A stretch of DNA of 64,000 nt from Buddleja alternifolia (GCA_019426215.1 CM033403.1:5533001-5597000); one strand, 5' to 3'. Shown: positions 42,466 to 56,458, numbered from the stretch's first letter. Notes: generated from the letters alone by a model not told the origin. A program made the numbers and translations.

Positions 42466-43936
42466 CTCGTAATGATAATGGAAATGGTAGAGGTCGAGGT
42501 TGCGGTCAGAATTTTGGCTGAGGCTCTTCTCGTGGTGGCAGTAATTCCGGTTGTTATTTTCGCCCTAATTATCAACTGCACACCAATTTTCAAAACCATG
42601 CAGGGAGCAATTTTCAAACCCATGCAAGCAACAATTTTATACGCAGCCAATCTCCAGACCCACACCCGGCGGCCCACTACTCTTCTGGATATTCAACTGC
42701 GTCTCCACAATAGACCTTCTACAATGACCCAGTTCAACTCGGTGCCTCTGACATTCTGGGCCCTCCTCCAACCCACGTGCCCAACCTTTTTCAGCGCCCA
42801 ATGGACCCGTCCCTATTTACCCTGGGCCACCTTTTCAGAACACAGATGGGCCCCAACTTCCTACACAACAGGGGCCTAATTTCAGCAATCCAACTATGCC
42901 ACTAACACTCTTAGCGGCTCACTTATTTATCCAAATCCAGCAGCTCCAGCAGCCCAGCCCACGGATCTTTCATCACTCTTTTCTACCATGAACATCCATC
43001 CTCCGGTCGACAACTGGTACATGGACTCCAGGACTAGTGCACATATGTCCTCTACTCAAGGTAATCTTCATTTTTGAACACCTTATGAATATTCTAAATA
43101 TATTATGGTTGGTAGTGGTGCTGTACTCCCCGTTTCCCATATTAGTCATAGTCCTTTTATTTCTTCTTCTTCGTCTCTTCATCCTAAAAATATTTTAATT
43201 TCTCCTCATATTGTTAAAAATCTAGTCTCTGTCTGTTAGTATACTCGTGAAAATAATTGCTCTGTGGAATTTGATCCTTTTGGTTTTTATTTGAAGGACC
43301 TCCACACGGGTAATCGTCGTTTTCGCAGTGAGAGTTATAGTGAGCTTTATTCTGTTCTTCCTTTAGCTGTCAATCTCTCATCCACCCCGTCACTTTTGCT
43401 ACTCTCTCACCCCTCATCTAGCACCGCCATCTCAATCATCCTGGCGATTCTGTTTTCAAATTTTTAGCTTATAGGAATTTAATTTCATGTCAAAACAATG
43501 TTAATAAGTTATGCCATGCTTGTTAATTAGGTAAGCATCGTCGACTTTCCTTTAGTAGTTCTATTACTCGTACTTCTTGTGTTATTGAACTTGTTCATTC
43601 CGATTTGTGGACATCTCCTTTAATTAGTGCAAATGGTTTTCGTTATTACATTATTTTCTTAGATGATTTTTCTCACTTTTTATGGGTTTTTCCTCTTCGT
43701 GCTAAAAACTTATTTTAATTCGACTATTAAGTTTTTTCAATATGATCATAGACTTGAATTTGATAATAAAGATTTTACTACTTTTTTCAGCAATAATGGC
43801 ATTTAATTTTGTTTTTCTTGTCCCGACACCTCTCAACAAAATGGTAAGGCTGAACGCACTCTCCTCACAATCAATGACATTGTTCGAACTATTCTCTTCC
43901 AAGCTCAACTTCCACCTACGTTTTGGGTAGAAGCCC
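42466..43936 (+). pseudogene. Ale-like Copia: gag tail, protease, GAG-pre-integrase and integrase, degraded
   Basis: Continues the gag cut at 37149. The tail is GRGRGCGQNF, then Asn/Ser/Pro-rich. The protease site reads NWYMDSRTSAHMSS (about 43012), with D-S-G lost. GAG-pre-integrase block: HIVKNLVSVC. Integrase blocks are ELVHSDLWTSP (about 43590), SQQNGKAERTLL (about 43840) and FWVEAL, ending at 43936 where copy 2 of the Sirevirus-like element is inserted. Many stops and frameshifts. Confidence 0.85.
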
Positions 43937-45498
43937 TGTTAGGAATTTCATGTTAGATGTTTTGATGAAGACAATTAGGATTTTTTGTTAGACCCCAAAA
44001 ATATGTAAGTTTGTTTTCAGCTTTGAAGCGTTAGATTTGTAATAGGCTTTGTCTTATTTTATTCTAGACTGTTAGGTTAAGTTGTCTTAGACTGAGCGTC
44101 TGATACGTTTTGAGTGAGTTCATCGGAAGTAAGGTTTGAAGACTCAAGCGCCTGAAGTCTGAATAAAGATGAAGATTCCAAGCGTCTAGAATGACCAGCT
44201 CCGCCAAGCGTCACCTTATAGGATAGAATTGATTCAAGGTTGAATAAGCGTCTATCAATGACTAATTTCACCTGAATTTATTTCCAAGCCCAGAAGGAGT
44301 TTTAATGCAAATATTCTCAAAGCATTAAATGCCAACGGACATTTAATTCAAATGCATTAAATGCTGATAAGAGCATTAAATGTGATAAGCACTTTCAGAC
44401 GTACGGAGAAGCCACCCTATTGGACTGTCAACTATTCAAAGACCGCAGCACCAACTTTTGTGCAGCAGATTTTCAGGAAAAAGGACAAAAATGGTTCACT
44501 CGCGAAAGTGAGAGACACGCGCTCTTGCATGTGTCAAACAGACACTTTTTCCAAGAATGCCTATAAATAGGACTTCAACAACAAGCCAAAAATACAGAGA
44601 GAACAATTATCAAGTTGAATTGTTGTTGCATTGAAGTCTCATTCTTTACAATCTCAGAAAAGCCAGAATTTTTAAGAAAATATTCTCTTTGCTTTTCTTC
44701 AAATCCTAAGACAGTCAACCAATATCTCAAACATTATTTTCGAAGAAACCCACATTACTACTAAGATACTCCTAGTTGTTTGAACTTTATCAAAATCAAA
44801 CAAACCTTTTAGAAAAACCCCTATCCAAGCCTCGCGATCTATGTGAAGTCGAAGTTGGATACTTGCCTTATTTCTGGGTGAAAGAAGCAAGGGGATTGAA
44901 GTGATTTGGAGCAAAAATCTGTGTGATCAAGGAGATCAAGTCATCGACATCCATCTCTCCCTTATTTGTAGAAGATTCTGTGTAATTCTTTGAGAATCAT
45001 TTTAGTGGATTGCCTCCAAGTGTTCAAGGAGAAGAAGGACGTAGTTGGGATTACACCACCCAACGAACCATACAAATAGTGTTCTTTACTTTACTTTCAA
45101 CATTCATATTGTCATATCATAAACTGATAAATTAAAACTTAATCAAACGCTAAGCAACTAAATACACTTTCTGTGACGCTAAAGCTTTCAAAGAGAAGAC
45201 TCCAAAAATCATTCCGCTGTGCTAACACTGATCAAAGAAGTGAACGCTCAAACCTATTTGGTTGTAGTATTCAAGTCTTGAAATCTAAGTTAACTTTCTA
45301 AAAATAGTCTTTGTTAGACACTTCACCAAAGCGCCAAGATTTTTAAGTGAACGCTTAAGTCAAGCGTTAGACACTTCAAGCGTTCAAAACCGTAATTTTA
45401 ATACGAAATACGAATCTTTTTGAAGTCAAAAATGACTTCAGGGTCTATTCAACCCCCCCCCCCTTCTAGACCGTTTCGTATGCCACTTGGGACCAACA
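43937..45498 (+). repeat. 5' LTR of Copia copy 2
   Basis: Starts tgttaggaatttcatg and ends gggaccaaca; clearly related to the copy 1 LTRs (in reverse orientation) but diverged. TATA box TATAAATAGG at 44562-44571. A C-run near 45460 is expanded. Confidence 0.93.
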
Positions 45499-45500
45499 AG

Positions 45501-45512
45501 TGGTATCAGAGC
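45501..45512 (+). other. tRNA-iMet primer-binding site, Copia copy 2
   Basis: tggtatcagagc, two bases after the LTR, as in copy 1. Confidence 0.95.
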
Positions 45513-45595
45513 GGTTAAAGTTGAAATTTTAAAATTTCCAAGCATAACTGCTTGTTTAGATCCTTTTTCAAACTTAGTTGCTTTAGATTTTAAAC

Positions 45596-47809
45596 ATGGC
45601 TTTTGCTAAAGTTCCCAAACTGACTGAGTCAAATTTTGACACATGGAAAGTCAAAGCATTTACATATCTCTGTTCATGTGATGATGACATGTGTGATATT
45701 ATTTCAGATGGGCCAATCAAAATATATAAAGTTATCACAAGAGCGCCTGGAGCCACGGAAGACACTCCCGATGGTTACGTTGAAAAACCGAAACAAGAAT
45801 GGTCTCCAGATGAGCGTCGAAGAGCTAATTTGGATAATGTTGGTCATAATGCTCTGTATACAGCTATTGGTGATAATGACAACCTATTCAACAAGATCAA
45901 GCCGTGTAAAACCACTAAACAAATATGGGATAAGTTGGCTACAATTTGTGGTGGTTCAACACAGATTAAAGAGAACAAACTTTCCATTGCCAAGGAAAAG
46001 TTTAACGGATTTAAAATGCTACCCAATGAAACTTTAGAGCAATTAGATATAAGATTTACAGCTCTAGTTACGGAACTTACATCGTTGGGAATGGATTTGC
46101 AGAATCGAGAAATGGTGGTTAAGATCTTTAGAAGTTTATCAAGTAAATTCTTGATGAAGACTACTGCTATGAGAGAATCAAATATGTTGGATCTCCTAAC
46201 TCCAGAAGATGGCTTTTCAGAGCTCAAAGCATTTGAGTTCGAGTTGAATTCTGCTAGTGATGTTGTGAGTAGTCCGGTGATTGAATCTGGAGTGCTTATA
46301 ACATCAATCAAAGGCAAATCGGGCAATAAAGGAAAAAATTTAGATATCAATGAAGAAGAGGAGTTGGCTTTGCTGAATAGATTCATAAAGTTCTTGAGAT
46401 ATGAAAAGAAAGGAAAAGGTTTCAATAATCAAGGACAAAGTTCATATCAAGCGCCTTCTCCGATGCAACAACAGTTTTAAGAGCCTCAGTATTCTGTTCC
46501 TTCACCCCAAGCGCCTGTTCAGTACCAAGCGTCTACTCAAAATCTCTCAGCTCCAGTGGTCTCAAAACCACACATTGCAAGGTTAACAAATGAACAAAAG
46601 ATGAAAACTAATCTTTGTTATAATTGTAGGAAACTAGGGCACTACCAGGTAAATTGTCCTTATCCAAATGTATCCAAGCCCTCAAGGCAGGATTACTTAG
46701 ATAGAAACCAATTCAGGAGCAACCTTCGTCAACAAGGTTTGCTAGCGGAATCAGAACCAGCATCCGCACCTGAAGATTTAGAATCATCAGAGGAGAGTAG
46801 AGACGATGATGAGCCATTAGATGACTCAGCGCTTATATGTCTCATGGCCAAAAATGGTGAAGCGTCTCTTGAGGTAATCAATGAATTATCTATTCCTCTC
46901 TCTTATGATGAATTACTTGACAAAGTCAAAGAATACTACAATGAATGTCAAGAAGCTGCCAAAATATATCGAAATGATCTCGCTATTATCTCATCACTCA
47001 CAAGAGATAAAGTAACGCTCAAAGCAAAGTTACAAGTTCAGCAACAGTGCATTGAGAAGAACCAAACGCTTGAGAGTGAAATTATTCAATTAAAAAGCGA
47101 TCTTGATATAATAGTCAAGAGAGAAGCTGATTTGATCGCTAGACTTGCTAAATCAGAGCAGCTTATCTCATCATTATCAAAAGCTTCTAGAAAGTTGGAT
47201 AATGTGACTGAAGTAACTAGATTATTTGGTGAAAAGACCAGTTTAGGAGTCGATAAACTCGGTAAACAACCTAATAAATCTAATGTTACAGCAAACAACA
47301 ACGGAAAGGGTGTTATCTTTGTTGAAAAAGGTTAACAAGGTCAAACACAAAATGAACCTAGTGACAATGGTAAGAGGCCAAATGAGAAAGTCAAAGATAA
47401 CTCAGGCAAGGGTAATGCTAAGGCAAATGATTCACAAAGACGGGTCTATCCAAACGCTCATAAGGTTAAAGATAAGTCCGACCATTGTGAATCAAGCGCT
47501 GAGTGTCCAGCACCAAAAGTGTAACCCAAGCCAGCGCTAAGGAAATACCAGCGTCAATATCCAAGACAGTCAAGATCATATTATCGATACTATGATGATT
47601 ATGATTATGACTATGATTATGACTACCATTATAATCGAGGATATTATTATACACCCAAAAAGCACGCACAACACGTTGTGAAACCCAAAAAGGCCAGTAT
47701 TCCTAAAATGAAGACTAGGCAAATATGGGTTCCTAAAGTTCTAATTCAAACTAACAATGTTACTAATGTTAAAGGACCCAAGCAACAATGGGTACCTGAA
47801 CAGAAATAG
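45596..47809 (+). pseudogene. gag: gag of Copia copy 2
   Basis: One continuous frame from MAFAKVPKLTES to the TAG at 47807-47809, broken by three nonsense codons (46478, 47333 and 47521). It has the zinc knuckle CYNCRKLGHYQVNC, a coiled-coil, and a Tyr/Asp-rich tail (YDYDYDYDYHYNRGYYY). It lacks the two single-base deletions of copy 1, so it shows the original frame layout. The terminal TAG after QQWVPEQK matches copy 1. Confidence 0.9.
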
Positions 47810-47823
47810 AACTTCCCTTTTGA

Positions 47824-49374
47824 TTGCAGGTACCTAGAGCTAGAGCCGATACATCTGTGTGGTACTTCGATAGCGGATCGTCAAGGCACATGACTGGTTC
47901 CAAAGATCATCTAATTAACTATCGAGCTGCCAATGGTCCTCAGGTTGTATTTGGTGACAACTCCAAAGGTAAAACCAAAGGTATAGGTACTATGCATAGG
48001 GGGAACATCGTGATAAGTGATGTTTATTAAGCATAAGTCAATTTTGTGATAAAGTCTTTTAAGTCAAATTCTCAAGTGACTGTTGCTATATAAATGATGC
48101 TAAGACTTAAGTCTACTAAATTGAAGGGTAAAAGAACTAACAATGTATATTTGACAGATTGGGGTTCAACACTTGATAACAACCCAACATGTTTTGTTGC
48201 TAAAAATGAATCTAATATGGGTTGGTTATGGCATAGAAAAATGAATCACCTCAACTTCAAAACAATCTCTCAGCTTATAAGTCAAAATCTTGTAGAGGGA
48301 TTACCAAATAGACCATTTCATAAGGATCGCCTTTGTGACGCTTGTCAAATGGGTAAACAAGTTAAGTCATCGTTCAAGAGAAAACCTCATCTATCTACCT
48401 CTAGAATACTTGAATTACTTCACATGGATTTGTTTGGACCCGTTCCAACGATTAGTGTAAGCGGTAAAAAGTATACTTTGGTGATAGTAGATGATTTCTC
48501 TTGATTTACTTGGGTGGAATTTCTTTCATCCAAAGATGAGACATGTGACAAGTTAACAACGCTTATTTGACAACTTCAAATATTGAAAAATCTTAAGGTT
48601 GCAAGAATAAGAAGCGATCGCGGTACTGTGTTTACTAACAAGATTGTTGAGAAGTTTTGTGCAGAGAATGGAATACATCATGAGTATTCAGCTCCCAGAA
48701 CTCCCCAACAAAATGGTGTTGTTGAGCGCCGGAACCGAGCGCTTAAGGAAGCTGCTAGGACGATGTTAGCAGAATCCAAGCTCGGTCCTAGGTTTTGGGC
48801 CGAAGCTATGAACACTGCCTGTTACACTTAAAACCGTTGCATGATCAACAAACAGCATGGGAAAACTCCATATGAACTGTGGAAGGGACGTAAGCCAAAT
48901 GTTTCATATTTCCACGTCTTTGGTTCTAAATGCTTTATCCATAATAATGGATCCCAAAGTCTAAAGACATTTGATCCTAAAGCGGATGAGGGAATCTTTC
49001 TAGGCTACGCCAAGATTGGAAAGAATTTTCGCATCCTAAATAAGATCAAATCGAAGGTTGAGGAATCTATTCATGTTGCTTTTGATGATGCTAACTAAGA
49101 ACCGAGTAAGGTTAATGTGAATGATGTAGGAGTTGAAGATCTATGTCATCAAGCGTCTAAGATTATTATTAATGAAGATACTGACGACGATGATGATATC
49201 TCAGTGCCACCTCCTAAGATTACTCATGAGGTTAATATGGACAATATTGTAAGAAATGCTGATGATCATGAAGAGAGTGATCATCAAGAGCAACCAAGGA
49301 TCTGTGAACTTGAAGCGCCTACACAAGAGGATAATCAAGCGTCTGATCGTCAAGCGTTTGTTCAACCTCTTAAA
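47824..49374 (+). pseudogene. pol: pol of Copia copy 2, 5' part (protease, integrase)
   Basis: Protease [13 protein letters not shown] at about 47869. A frame break and stop occur at 48028, where part of the following segment is missing compared with copy 1. Then come GAG-pre-integrase ([21 protein letters not shown]), integrase (MDLFGPVPTISVSG, RSDRGTVF, PQQNGVVERRNRALKEAART) and an integrase tail. Stops lie at about 48502, 48568, 48829 and 49096. The expected catalytic DHGTEF reads DRGTVF. Cut at 49374 by the chromovirus. Confidence 0.9.
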
Positions 49375-51554
49375 TGTGGCAACCTCCGGCCAGGGGATGG
49401 GAGCCGAAGCCCGCCACACCGCAACACTAGCTCAATCTGAGAGACGATCCCTTCATGAGCTAACGCTAAGCGTGAACTATACAAAAATTTCAAGATACCC
49501 ACATATATACATAACCACATAACATCATATTTACATATAAGAGTTCAGATGAAATTCAAAACCCCAAGCTAGCAAAAATAGATAATTATATGAACAAGAT
49601 ATTCAATACAACTACATCTGACTCTCAAACTTTAGGGAACCCTCAAAACTTTCTTAGCCAAGATTTTCCCCCTCTGGTCCTGCTATGTCGTGCTCTTCTG
49701 AAAAGTTAGAAAGAGAAAAGAAAAAGGGTGAGTCCGAATGACCCAGTGAGGTAGGCTAATGGCTTGCTTTACCTTATCATGAGAGATAGAATCTGCAGCG
49801 AAAATCATTAACGACATGGACATATACGATGGCAAGCAAAAGAATAGAATAACATATCACAAGGTAAATTAATCGAGTATGTTACGTATGAATCAGAGGA
49901 CATAACCCATGTACTTTTGTAATCATATCATGTGATCGTGATCCACCTTCCACTGTCCCATACCAGCAGGAGGCTTCACACCTTTATGTTCTATGAAGTG
50001 TTCCAGGTGTCGGGATTCTAGTGGTGGCTCCTACGGGTTCAAGAGGTGGCCCCGCCGTCGCGTGGCACTTTGTCCCGTATAGCACTTAGCTCCCTTCACT
50101 CTGCTTTTTCGAATCAAAGCTGTATATCAAGAAAATGACACATCGCGGATGGATGCCAGACTTCGGGATTCTAGAGGTGGCTCCTACGGGTTCAAGCGGT
50201 GGCCCCCGCCGTCACGTGGCACTTTGTACACTGATTTGTATTCGAGCGAGAGCGAGCGGAAACAAGAACGATAGGCTACAAATTGGGACACGGTTGGACA
50301 CTTACCTTAGATGAGAATAAAAGTCTGATCAATGAAACTTTATGAGGTCACACTTGGCTATGATTTATTAGATAAAGGAAACGAAAAATGGTAAGCAAGA
50401 TCAAGTTGAAAGAATAAGAGAAACCCTCACAATAATAAACCGGCGTCGTTGCCTCGGCCTCGGAATCACGAAAGTATCCTGTGATTCAAAATACCATCAT
50501 TTTCATAAAACAATACACTTTAAGCTAATCACATACAACAAGTTATATCCTACTATCCCAACATCTAGGCAATTAAGTTCAAACAAACCCCCTTACATGC
50601 GCAATATATTTCAACAATTTTGTAACACATTCTCGGATTGGAATTTCTTTCTCCAATTTTTCAGGATATCAGAAAGGATGCTGAAAAAGTCTACATAATT
50701 TTTCCAGATTTAATTTCCTTATCAAATTGGGGATTCGATCAACGAAACGGGACTGTCCCGGCAGATTTGTTTCAGAACAGACACCTTATATTCAAATATT
50801 TTTGTAAAATCCCCTGTTCACTGAAAAATTCCGAAATTTATGTGACGTCTCTATAACACATTGATCAAGCTACTGTAAAAGGTTTAGAGTAAACCAAAAT
50901 TTCCAGGTAACAATTTTCACTTCCGCCGAACAGACTGGCGATTTTGTTCAACGATTTTTAGAAAATTCCACAAAACTCTAATACTTACCAAATTTTTCAT
51001 AGATGTTTAACACATAATCCAGGTATTCCATAAAATTTATCGTAATCAAAATCACAAGTTTAGGCACCTCATTACAGCTTTAAACGTAACTTCAGAAACT
51101 GAAAGTTCCAAACACAGCTGAACATCATGCCATTGAAGTTAACTAAAATACATATATATGATATGATACTCTCAATTCCAGGTCATATATAGCTTGAACT
51201 ACATTTAGTCTACAACATATTCATGCAAAAGCAATGATTAATTACCATATACCTTAAGAGAAAGAAGAAAGGACGATCCTTTCCCCTACTGGATTTTTTT
51301 TCTTCTCCTTCAGCTTTTCATGTATTTGAGATGAGATAGGTGCTAATTTTCAGAGTTTCTTTAGGTGTGGTGATGAATGAAGTTTTGAAAGGCTGAATTG
51401 TAGTATATAAGGAGGTCTTGGTGAAAAAGGTAGGGAAAAAAGAAATGGAGATTAATCCTCCATAAGCCACGTTTTTTAGGCAAGATGAGATGTAATTATC
51501 TTAATTTGCCACCTCCTAATCTTCCTTTCTCTATTAGAGCATGAATGGTACGTG

Positions 51555-51586
<32 letters not shown>

Positions 51587-51915
51587 CATGTGCATGTGTT
51601 TGTGCCTATATATATATATATGTAGTTAGGCATGATCCCATTTAACTATTAGTAATCAATTGATGAAGATGAATATATATATAGATATATATATACACCT
51701 TAAATGATATAATGCATCAACTATTCCACCAGGTGTAAATACTACTAACCTATTTCACATATAGATTTAATAATAGTTATATAAGCAAGTAGAAAAATAT
51801 TTTTAGTCGAACGCGAATCACTACAATCAAATAATTTACGAAATCTAATTAGCGGTGATTGTAATGTTTACCTTCACTTCTACGAAATTAGGAGCCGAGA
51901 ATATTGGGTGTTACA
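49375..51915 (-). repeat. 3' LTR of the chromovirus
   Basis: 2541 bp. It lacks an 83-bp and a 23-bp stretch present in the other LTR (58501-58583 and about 59268-59290), each flanked by short repeats. TG-type microsatellite near 51570. Confidence 0.92.
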
Positions 51916-51929
51916 ACTCCCCTCTCCTT
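51916..51929 (-). other. Polypurine tract of the chromovirus
   Basis: Minus strand AAGGAGAGGGGAGT directly before the 3' LTR. Confidence 0.85.
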
Positions 51930-52023
51930 AAAAGAATTTGGTCCCCAAATTCTGAGAGGTCCCAAAGAGATCCGGATATCTTTTGCTCATGTCATCTTCT
52001 TGCTCCCAAGTTGCTTCTTCAAC

Positions 52024-55000
52024 CTAATGGTTTCTCCACAATACCTTGACTAAGGGTATTTTTCGAGATCGTAATTCTTGATATTTGAAGTCCAGTATAC
52101 GTATCGGCATCTCTTCATACGACAAATTGGGTTCCAGTTGCAATTCCTCATGTGATATCACATGCGACGGATCAGGATGGTACTTCTTAAGTTGTGATAC
52201 ATGGAACACATTATGAATATGGGAAATATTGTTAGGTAGTTTGACTTCATACGCTACTCCCCCAACACGCTTCAAGATCTGGAATGGTCCTATATATCGA
52301 GGTTGAAGCTTGCCCCCTTTTCCCATCCTCGTAACGCCTCTTCGCGGTGATACTTTAATAAAAACTTGGTCTCCCACTTGAAATTCTAAGTCTTTGCGTC
52401 GTGTGTCGGCATAGCTCTTTTGACGACTCTGAGCTGCACTCATTCGTTGTTTGATGATTTGAACTTTGTGAATGGCTTCTTGTATCATTTCCACCCGCAA
52501 GGCCCTTTTTTGTCCATCCCGCGATGGTGCTCTCCAATCATCTAAATCCCAATAGAGCGGGGATCGACATTTCCGCCCATAAAGTGCCTCATAGGGTGCC
52601 ATTTGGATGGTGGCCTGGTAACTATTGTTATAGGCGAATTCCACTAACGGAAGGTGTGTATCCCATGCCTCTCCAAAGTCTAGTACACAAGTCCTTAGCA
52701 TATCTTCAATTATCCTTATCACCCTTTCTGATTGTCCATCGGTCTGTGGGTGAAAGGCGGTGCTAAAATTCAACTTCGTGCCTAGATCTTCTTGCAACCG
52801 TTTCCATAATCTAGATGTAAATTTGGGATCTCTGTCGGAGACAATGCTAACCGGTATCCCATGAAGTCGGATAATTTCCCTTTTGTACAATTCTGCTAAG
52901 GTCTCCACCTTATAATTCGTTCTAACTGGTAGGAAGTGCGCAGACTTAGTGATCCTATCCACAATGACCCAAATCCCATCAAATCCTTTTCTTACCTTAG
53001 GCAAACCCGTCACAAAATCCATGGTGATCATTTCCCATTTCCAATCTGGAATCGGAAGGGGCTGCAATAGTCCTGATGGTTTTTGATGTTCCGCTTTTAC
53101 TTGTTGGCACACGAGGCATTTCTGAACAAACTTTGCAATGTCTGATTTCATTCCATTCCACCAAAATTGTTTCTTCATGTCATTGTACATCTTTGTGCCC
53201 CCTGGGTGGATGGCTAGCTTAGTTTTGTGTGCTTCCTTTAACACTTCTCCTCTCAGCTGTTCAGGAACATAAACTCTTTTTGAAAATTTAAATATCCCTT
53301 CTTCATCGATGTTAAAGTTTGAACCTGGTTTGTTTCTCATTGTCTTTAAGTACTTCTGTATCTCCTCGTCTTTTTCTTGTGCATCTTTGATCCTTTGATG
53401 CCACTCTGGTCGAATGAACAGCCCAGCAACTATGATATAAGACGTTAACTGGAATAGATGGGGCTTTATTTCTTCCCCGAACTTGACTTTTATTTGAGCC
53501 AATTCTGCTTTCCTGCTTAAAGCGTCGGCCACTATATTAGCTTTACCCGGATGGTAGGAGATTCGACAGTCATAATCATTAAGGAATTCCATCCATCTTC
53601 TTTGTCTCATATTTAATTCTTTCTGATTAAAGAGATATTTTAAACTTTGATGATCAGTGAGGATTTCAAAAGTGGTACCATAGAGGTAATGTCTCCACTT
53701 AGCTAATGCGAATACAATTGCTGCTAATTCCAAATCATGAGTTGGATAGTTTTGTTCATATGGTTTAAGCTTCCTAGAAGCATATGCAATTACTTTCCCA
53801 TCTTGCATCAACACACATCCTAGTCCTTCATTTGATGCGTCAGTATACACCCTAAAATTTTCCACTCGCTTGGGTAAGGTCAGAACGGGTGCTGTGGTTA
53901 ACCTCTTCTTTAGCTCTTCAAATCCCTTTTCACATGAATCATCCCAACGGAAGGGGACCTCTTTTTGCGTAAGTCGAGTTAGTGGAGTGGCGATCTTTGA
54001 GAAATCTTTAACAAATTTTCGATAGTATCCTGCCAATCCCAAGAAACTTCTGATTTCTTTTACGCTTTCTGGCCTTTTCCAATTTACTACGGCCTCTATC
54101 TTTGCAGGATCTACCTGTAATCCTCTTTCAGATACTACATGACCGAGGAAAGCTACCTCGTTGAGCCAAAATTCACACTTACTAAACTTGGCATACAACT
54201 TCTGGTCTCGAAGTGTTTTCAAGATAACTTTCAGATGTTGTTCGTGCTTTTCCTTGGATTCTGAGTAAATCAAAATATCATCAATAAAAATTACTACAAA
54301 CTTGTCCAAGTAGGGTCGGAATACTCGATGCATTAGATCCATAAACGCCGCTGGCGCATTAGTTAGTCCAAAAGGCATTACTACAAACTCAGAATGCCCA
54401 TACCTTGAATTAAATGCAGTTTTGGGAATATCCGATTCTCTGACCTTAAGTTGGTAGTACCCTTGTCTTAGATCGAGTTTTGAAAATACTCTTGCTCCTT
54501 GAAGTTGGTCAAACAATTCTTCAATGTGGGGTAGCGGATATTTATTCTTGATGGTGACATTATTTAACCCTCGATAGTCGATACACATTCTTAGTGTACC
54601 ATCTTTCTTTTTGACAAACAACACAGGGGCTCCCCATGGTGAACTACTAGGTCGAATGAATCCAAGATCCGATAGTTTCTGCAGTTGGGCCTTCAACTCA
54701 ACCAATTCTGCAGGTGCCATACGATATGGGGTCTTGGATATTGGTGCAACATCCGACACTGTTTCGATAATAAATTCTAGGTCCCGATCTGGTGGTAAGG
54801 AATCTAATTTCTCCGGGAATACTTCAGGGTATTCATTTACCACCGGGACTTCTTCCAGCTTAACCTTGTCCTTAGGCTTATTTATTAAGTAAGCCAAGAA
54901 TCCTTGACCACCCTGCCTTAAAAGCTTCTTTGTGACCATCGCCGAAACTAGGGAAGGGTTTCGATGGGCAATAGTTTTATGCTCGTCCTTCCCCAACTTA

Positions 55001-55977
55001 ATGGTCTTAGATCTACAATCTAGGTATGCATGATAGTGATACAACCAGTCCATACCCAAGATTATATCGTACCCTTGGATCGGCATTTTAATCAAGTTTG
55101 CCGGGAAGACTTGTTCACCAATCTTAATCTCACATTGTTTAAACACTAAATCTGTGGTAGTACTCATGCCCATAGGGGTACTTACTTCAAATAAATAAGG
55201 CATTTGATTAACTGACAAGGTAAGATCATGCACAAATGAGGAAGACACAAATGAATGCGTGGCACCAGGGTCAAATAATACTTTACCTACTTTTCCAGAG
55301 AGGTGAACTTTACCTTCCACCACTACTGAAGGATCTGGTGCATGATTATTGGGAGTGGGTGTTGGTGTCATTGGAGTTGGTGCTCTCGTCGGTCCTTCAT
55401 TGTTTAACGGACAGTTTCTCATGAAATGCTTAGTGCTGCCACATCGAAAACATTTTCCATCTTTAAGCCAACAGATTGACTCATCATGCCCGGTTCTACC
55501 ATAACATCCACACTCCACCCCTGACAATGGTTTATAAGATTTTCCAACATTTGTTTGGTATGGAGTTGGGTAACGGGAAGAATTCCCTGCATTACTCTTA
55601 AAAGTACTTGCCCCCTTTTTCTGTTGTGATCCCTGTGGCCAATGAGGTGGTGCAGATCGAACTATTTTATTTTTTCCTTTCGTGGCCTCCAGCTCTTGAA
55701 TTCCAGCTTCAACTTGCATAGCACGTTCTACTGTCCGAACATAGCTAACTGAATCTGCTGACAATGTGGCCCAGCGTATACCGTACCTCAATCCTCCAAC
55801 AAACTTTTTCACTTTCCTCTTTTCATCACTTAGATAGTGAGGGGCATACTTAATCAATCGATTAAAAGCAGCCTCATATTGGGAAACTGTCATGGATCCT
55901 TGAACTAAATCCATGAATTCCCTTTCCCTTTGATCTTTCTTAACCTGTGGGAAGAACCTTCTATCAAACTCTTTCAC
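52024..55977 (-). CDS. pol: Chromovirus gag-C/protease/RT/RNase H/integrase polyprotein
   Basis: 1317 codons without a stop. Positions count from the Met at 55977; the true gag-pol start is upstream. Zinc knuckle [14 protein letters not shown] at about 170. Protease FDPGATHSF at about 238, where the usual D-S-G is [25 protein letters not shown] and FIDDILIYS (about 567). RNase [15 protein letters not shown] ... [10 protein letters not shown]. Integrase zinc region: [10 protein letters not shown] ... CLVCQQVK (about 929-955). Core: [37 protein letters not shown] (about 980-1090). The C-terminal chromodomain start [10 protein letters not shown] ... VKVLWRNH ends in TAG at 52024-52026, and the chromodomain reading continues after it (VEEATWEQEDDM). 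RT-before-integrase order and the chromodomain assign it to Tekay/Del. Confidence 0.95.
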   Translation of the reverse strand: MKEFDRRFFPQVKKDQREREFMDLVQGSMTVSQYEAAFNRLIKYAPHYLSDEKRKVKKFVGGLRYGIRWATLSADSVSYVRTVERAMQVEAGIQELEATKGKNKIVRSAPPHWPQGSQQKKGASTFKSNAGNSSRYPTPYQTNVGKSYKPLSGVECGCYGRTGHDESICWLKDGKCFRCGSTKHFMRNCPLNNEGPTRAPTPMTPTPTPNNHAPDPSVVVEGKVHLSGKVGKVLFDPGATHSFVSSSFVHDLTLSVNQMPYLFEVSTPMGMSTTTDLVFKQCEIKIGEQVFPANLIKMPIQGYDIILGMDWLYHYHAYLDCRSKTIKLGKDEHKTIAHRNPSLVSAMVTKKLLRQGGQGFLAYLINKPKDKVKLEEVPVVNEYPEVFPEKLDSLPPDRDLEFIIETVSDVAPISKTPYRMAPAELVELKAQLQKLSDLGFIRPSSSPWGAPVLFVKKKDGTLRMCIDYRGLNNVTIKNKYPLPHIEELFDQLQGARVFSKLDLRQGYYQLKVRESDIPKTAFNSRYGHSEFVVMPFGLTNAPAAFMDLMHRVFRPYLDKFVVIFIDDILIYSESKEKHEQHLKVILKTLRDQKLYAKFSKCEFWLNEVAFLGHVVSERGLQVDPAKIEAVVNWKRPESVKEIRSFLGLAGYYRKFVKDFSKIATPLTRLTQKEVPFRWDDSCEKGFEELKKRLTTAPVLTLPKRVENFRVYTDASNEGLGCVLMQDGKVIAYASRKLKPYEQNYPTHDLELAAIVFALAKWRHYLYGTTFEILTDHQSLKYLFNQKELNMRQRRWMEFLNDYDCRISYHPGKANIVADALSRKAELAQIKVKFGEEIKPHLFQLTSYIIVAGLFIRPEWHQRIKDAQEKDEEIQKYLKTMRNKPGSNFNIDEEGIFKFSKRVYVPEQLRGEVLKEAHKTKLAIHPGGTKMYNDMKKQFWWNGMKSDIAKFVQKCLVCQQVKAEHQKPSGLLQPLPIPDWKWEMITMDFVTGLPKVRKGFDGIWVIVDRITKSAHFLPVRTNYKVETLAELYKREIIRLHGIPVSIVSDRDPKFTSRLWKRLQEDLGTKLNFSTAFHPQTDGQSERVIRIIEDMLRTCVLDFGEAWDTHLPLVEFAYNNSYQATIQMAPYEALYGRKCRSPLYWDLDDWRAPSRDGQKRALRVEMIQEAIHKVQIIKQRMSAAQSRQKSYADTRRKDLEFQVGDQVFIKVSPRRGVTRMGKGGKLQPRYIGPFQILKRVGGVAYEVKLPNNISHIHNVFHVSQLKKYHPDPSHVISHEELQLEPNLSYEEMPIRILDFKYQELRSRKIPLVKVLWRNH

Positions 55978-56458
55978 AAAGTTCTCCCAAGTTCGTGGTG
56001 TCCCTTCTACGGTCCAACGATGCTCTACAGTTCACCACCAATGTGACGCAGAGCCTTCAAACTGATATGTTGCATAGGAGATCTTTTGCTGATCTAAGTA
56101 ATTCAGTATTCCAAAAATCTTTTGAATCTCCTCAATCCAAGACTCATCCTTCAGATCATCAGGTTCACCAGCAAATCTCGGTTTGAGTCGTAGAAATCTG
56201 TCGAATGCGACATCTTCATCAACGAGTGTCTCGATTATTCTGCTCTTCTCGAGGTGGTTGTTGTTGTTGCCCACAGAACTGCATGAATTGCTGCCACATT
56301 TGAAACATCGGCCTCATATCTTCGCCTGGTTGAGCCGCACCAGGGGCTGAAGTTTTCGAACGGCTTGAAACACTATCAGGAGATCGTTGAGTTTCCCGAT
56401 CATCAATAGGCTGTGCTTCCTGACGAGTTCTCGATCGTGTATTCCTAGAAGGTGCCAT
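55978..56458 (-). pseudogene. gag: Chromovirus gag, N-terminal part
   Basis: 56458-56219 is open (MAPSRNTRSRTRQEAQ ... MWQQFMQFCGQQQQPP). The frame changes near 56230, and 56274-56032 continues with RFLRLKPRFAGEPDD and YATYQFEGSASHWW, the typical chromovirus gag core. A stop at 56032-56034 follows, after which the pol frame resumes in frame with 56274 ([15 protein letters not shown]). So gag carries one frameshift and one nonsense codon, while the rest of the polyprotein is open. Confidence 0.88.

Noticed and set aside
50638..50856. 72-aa ORF, repeated at 58995-59213
   Set aside because: It is in the same place in both chromovirus LTRs; repeat-derived and without a domain.
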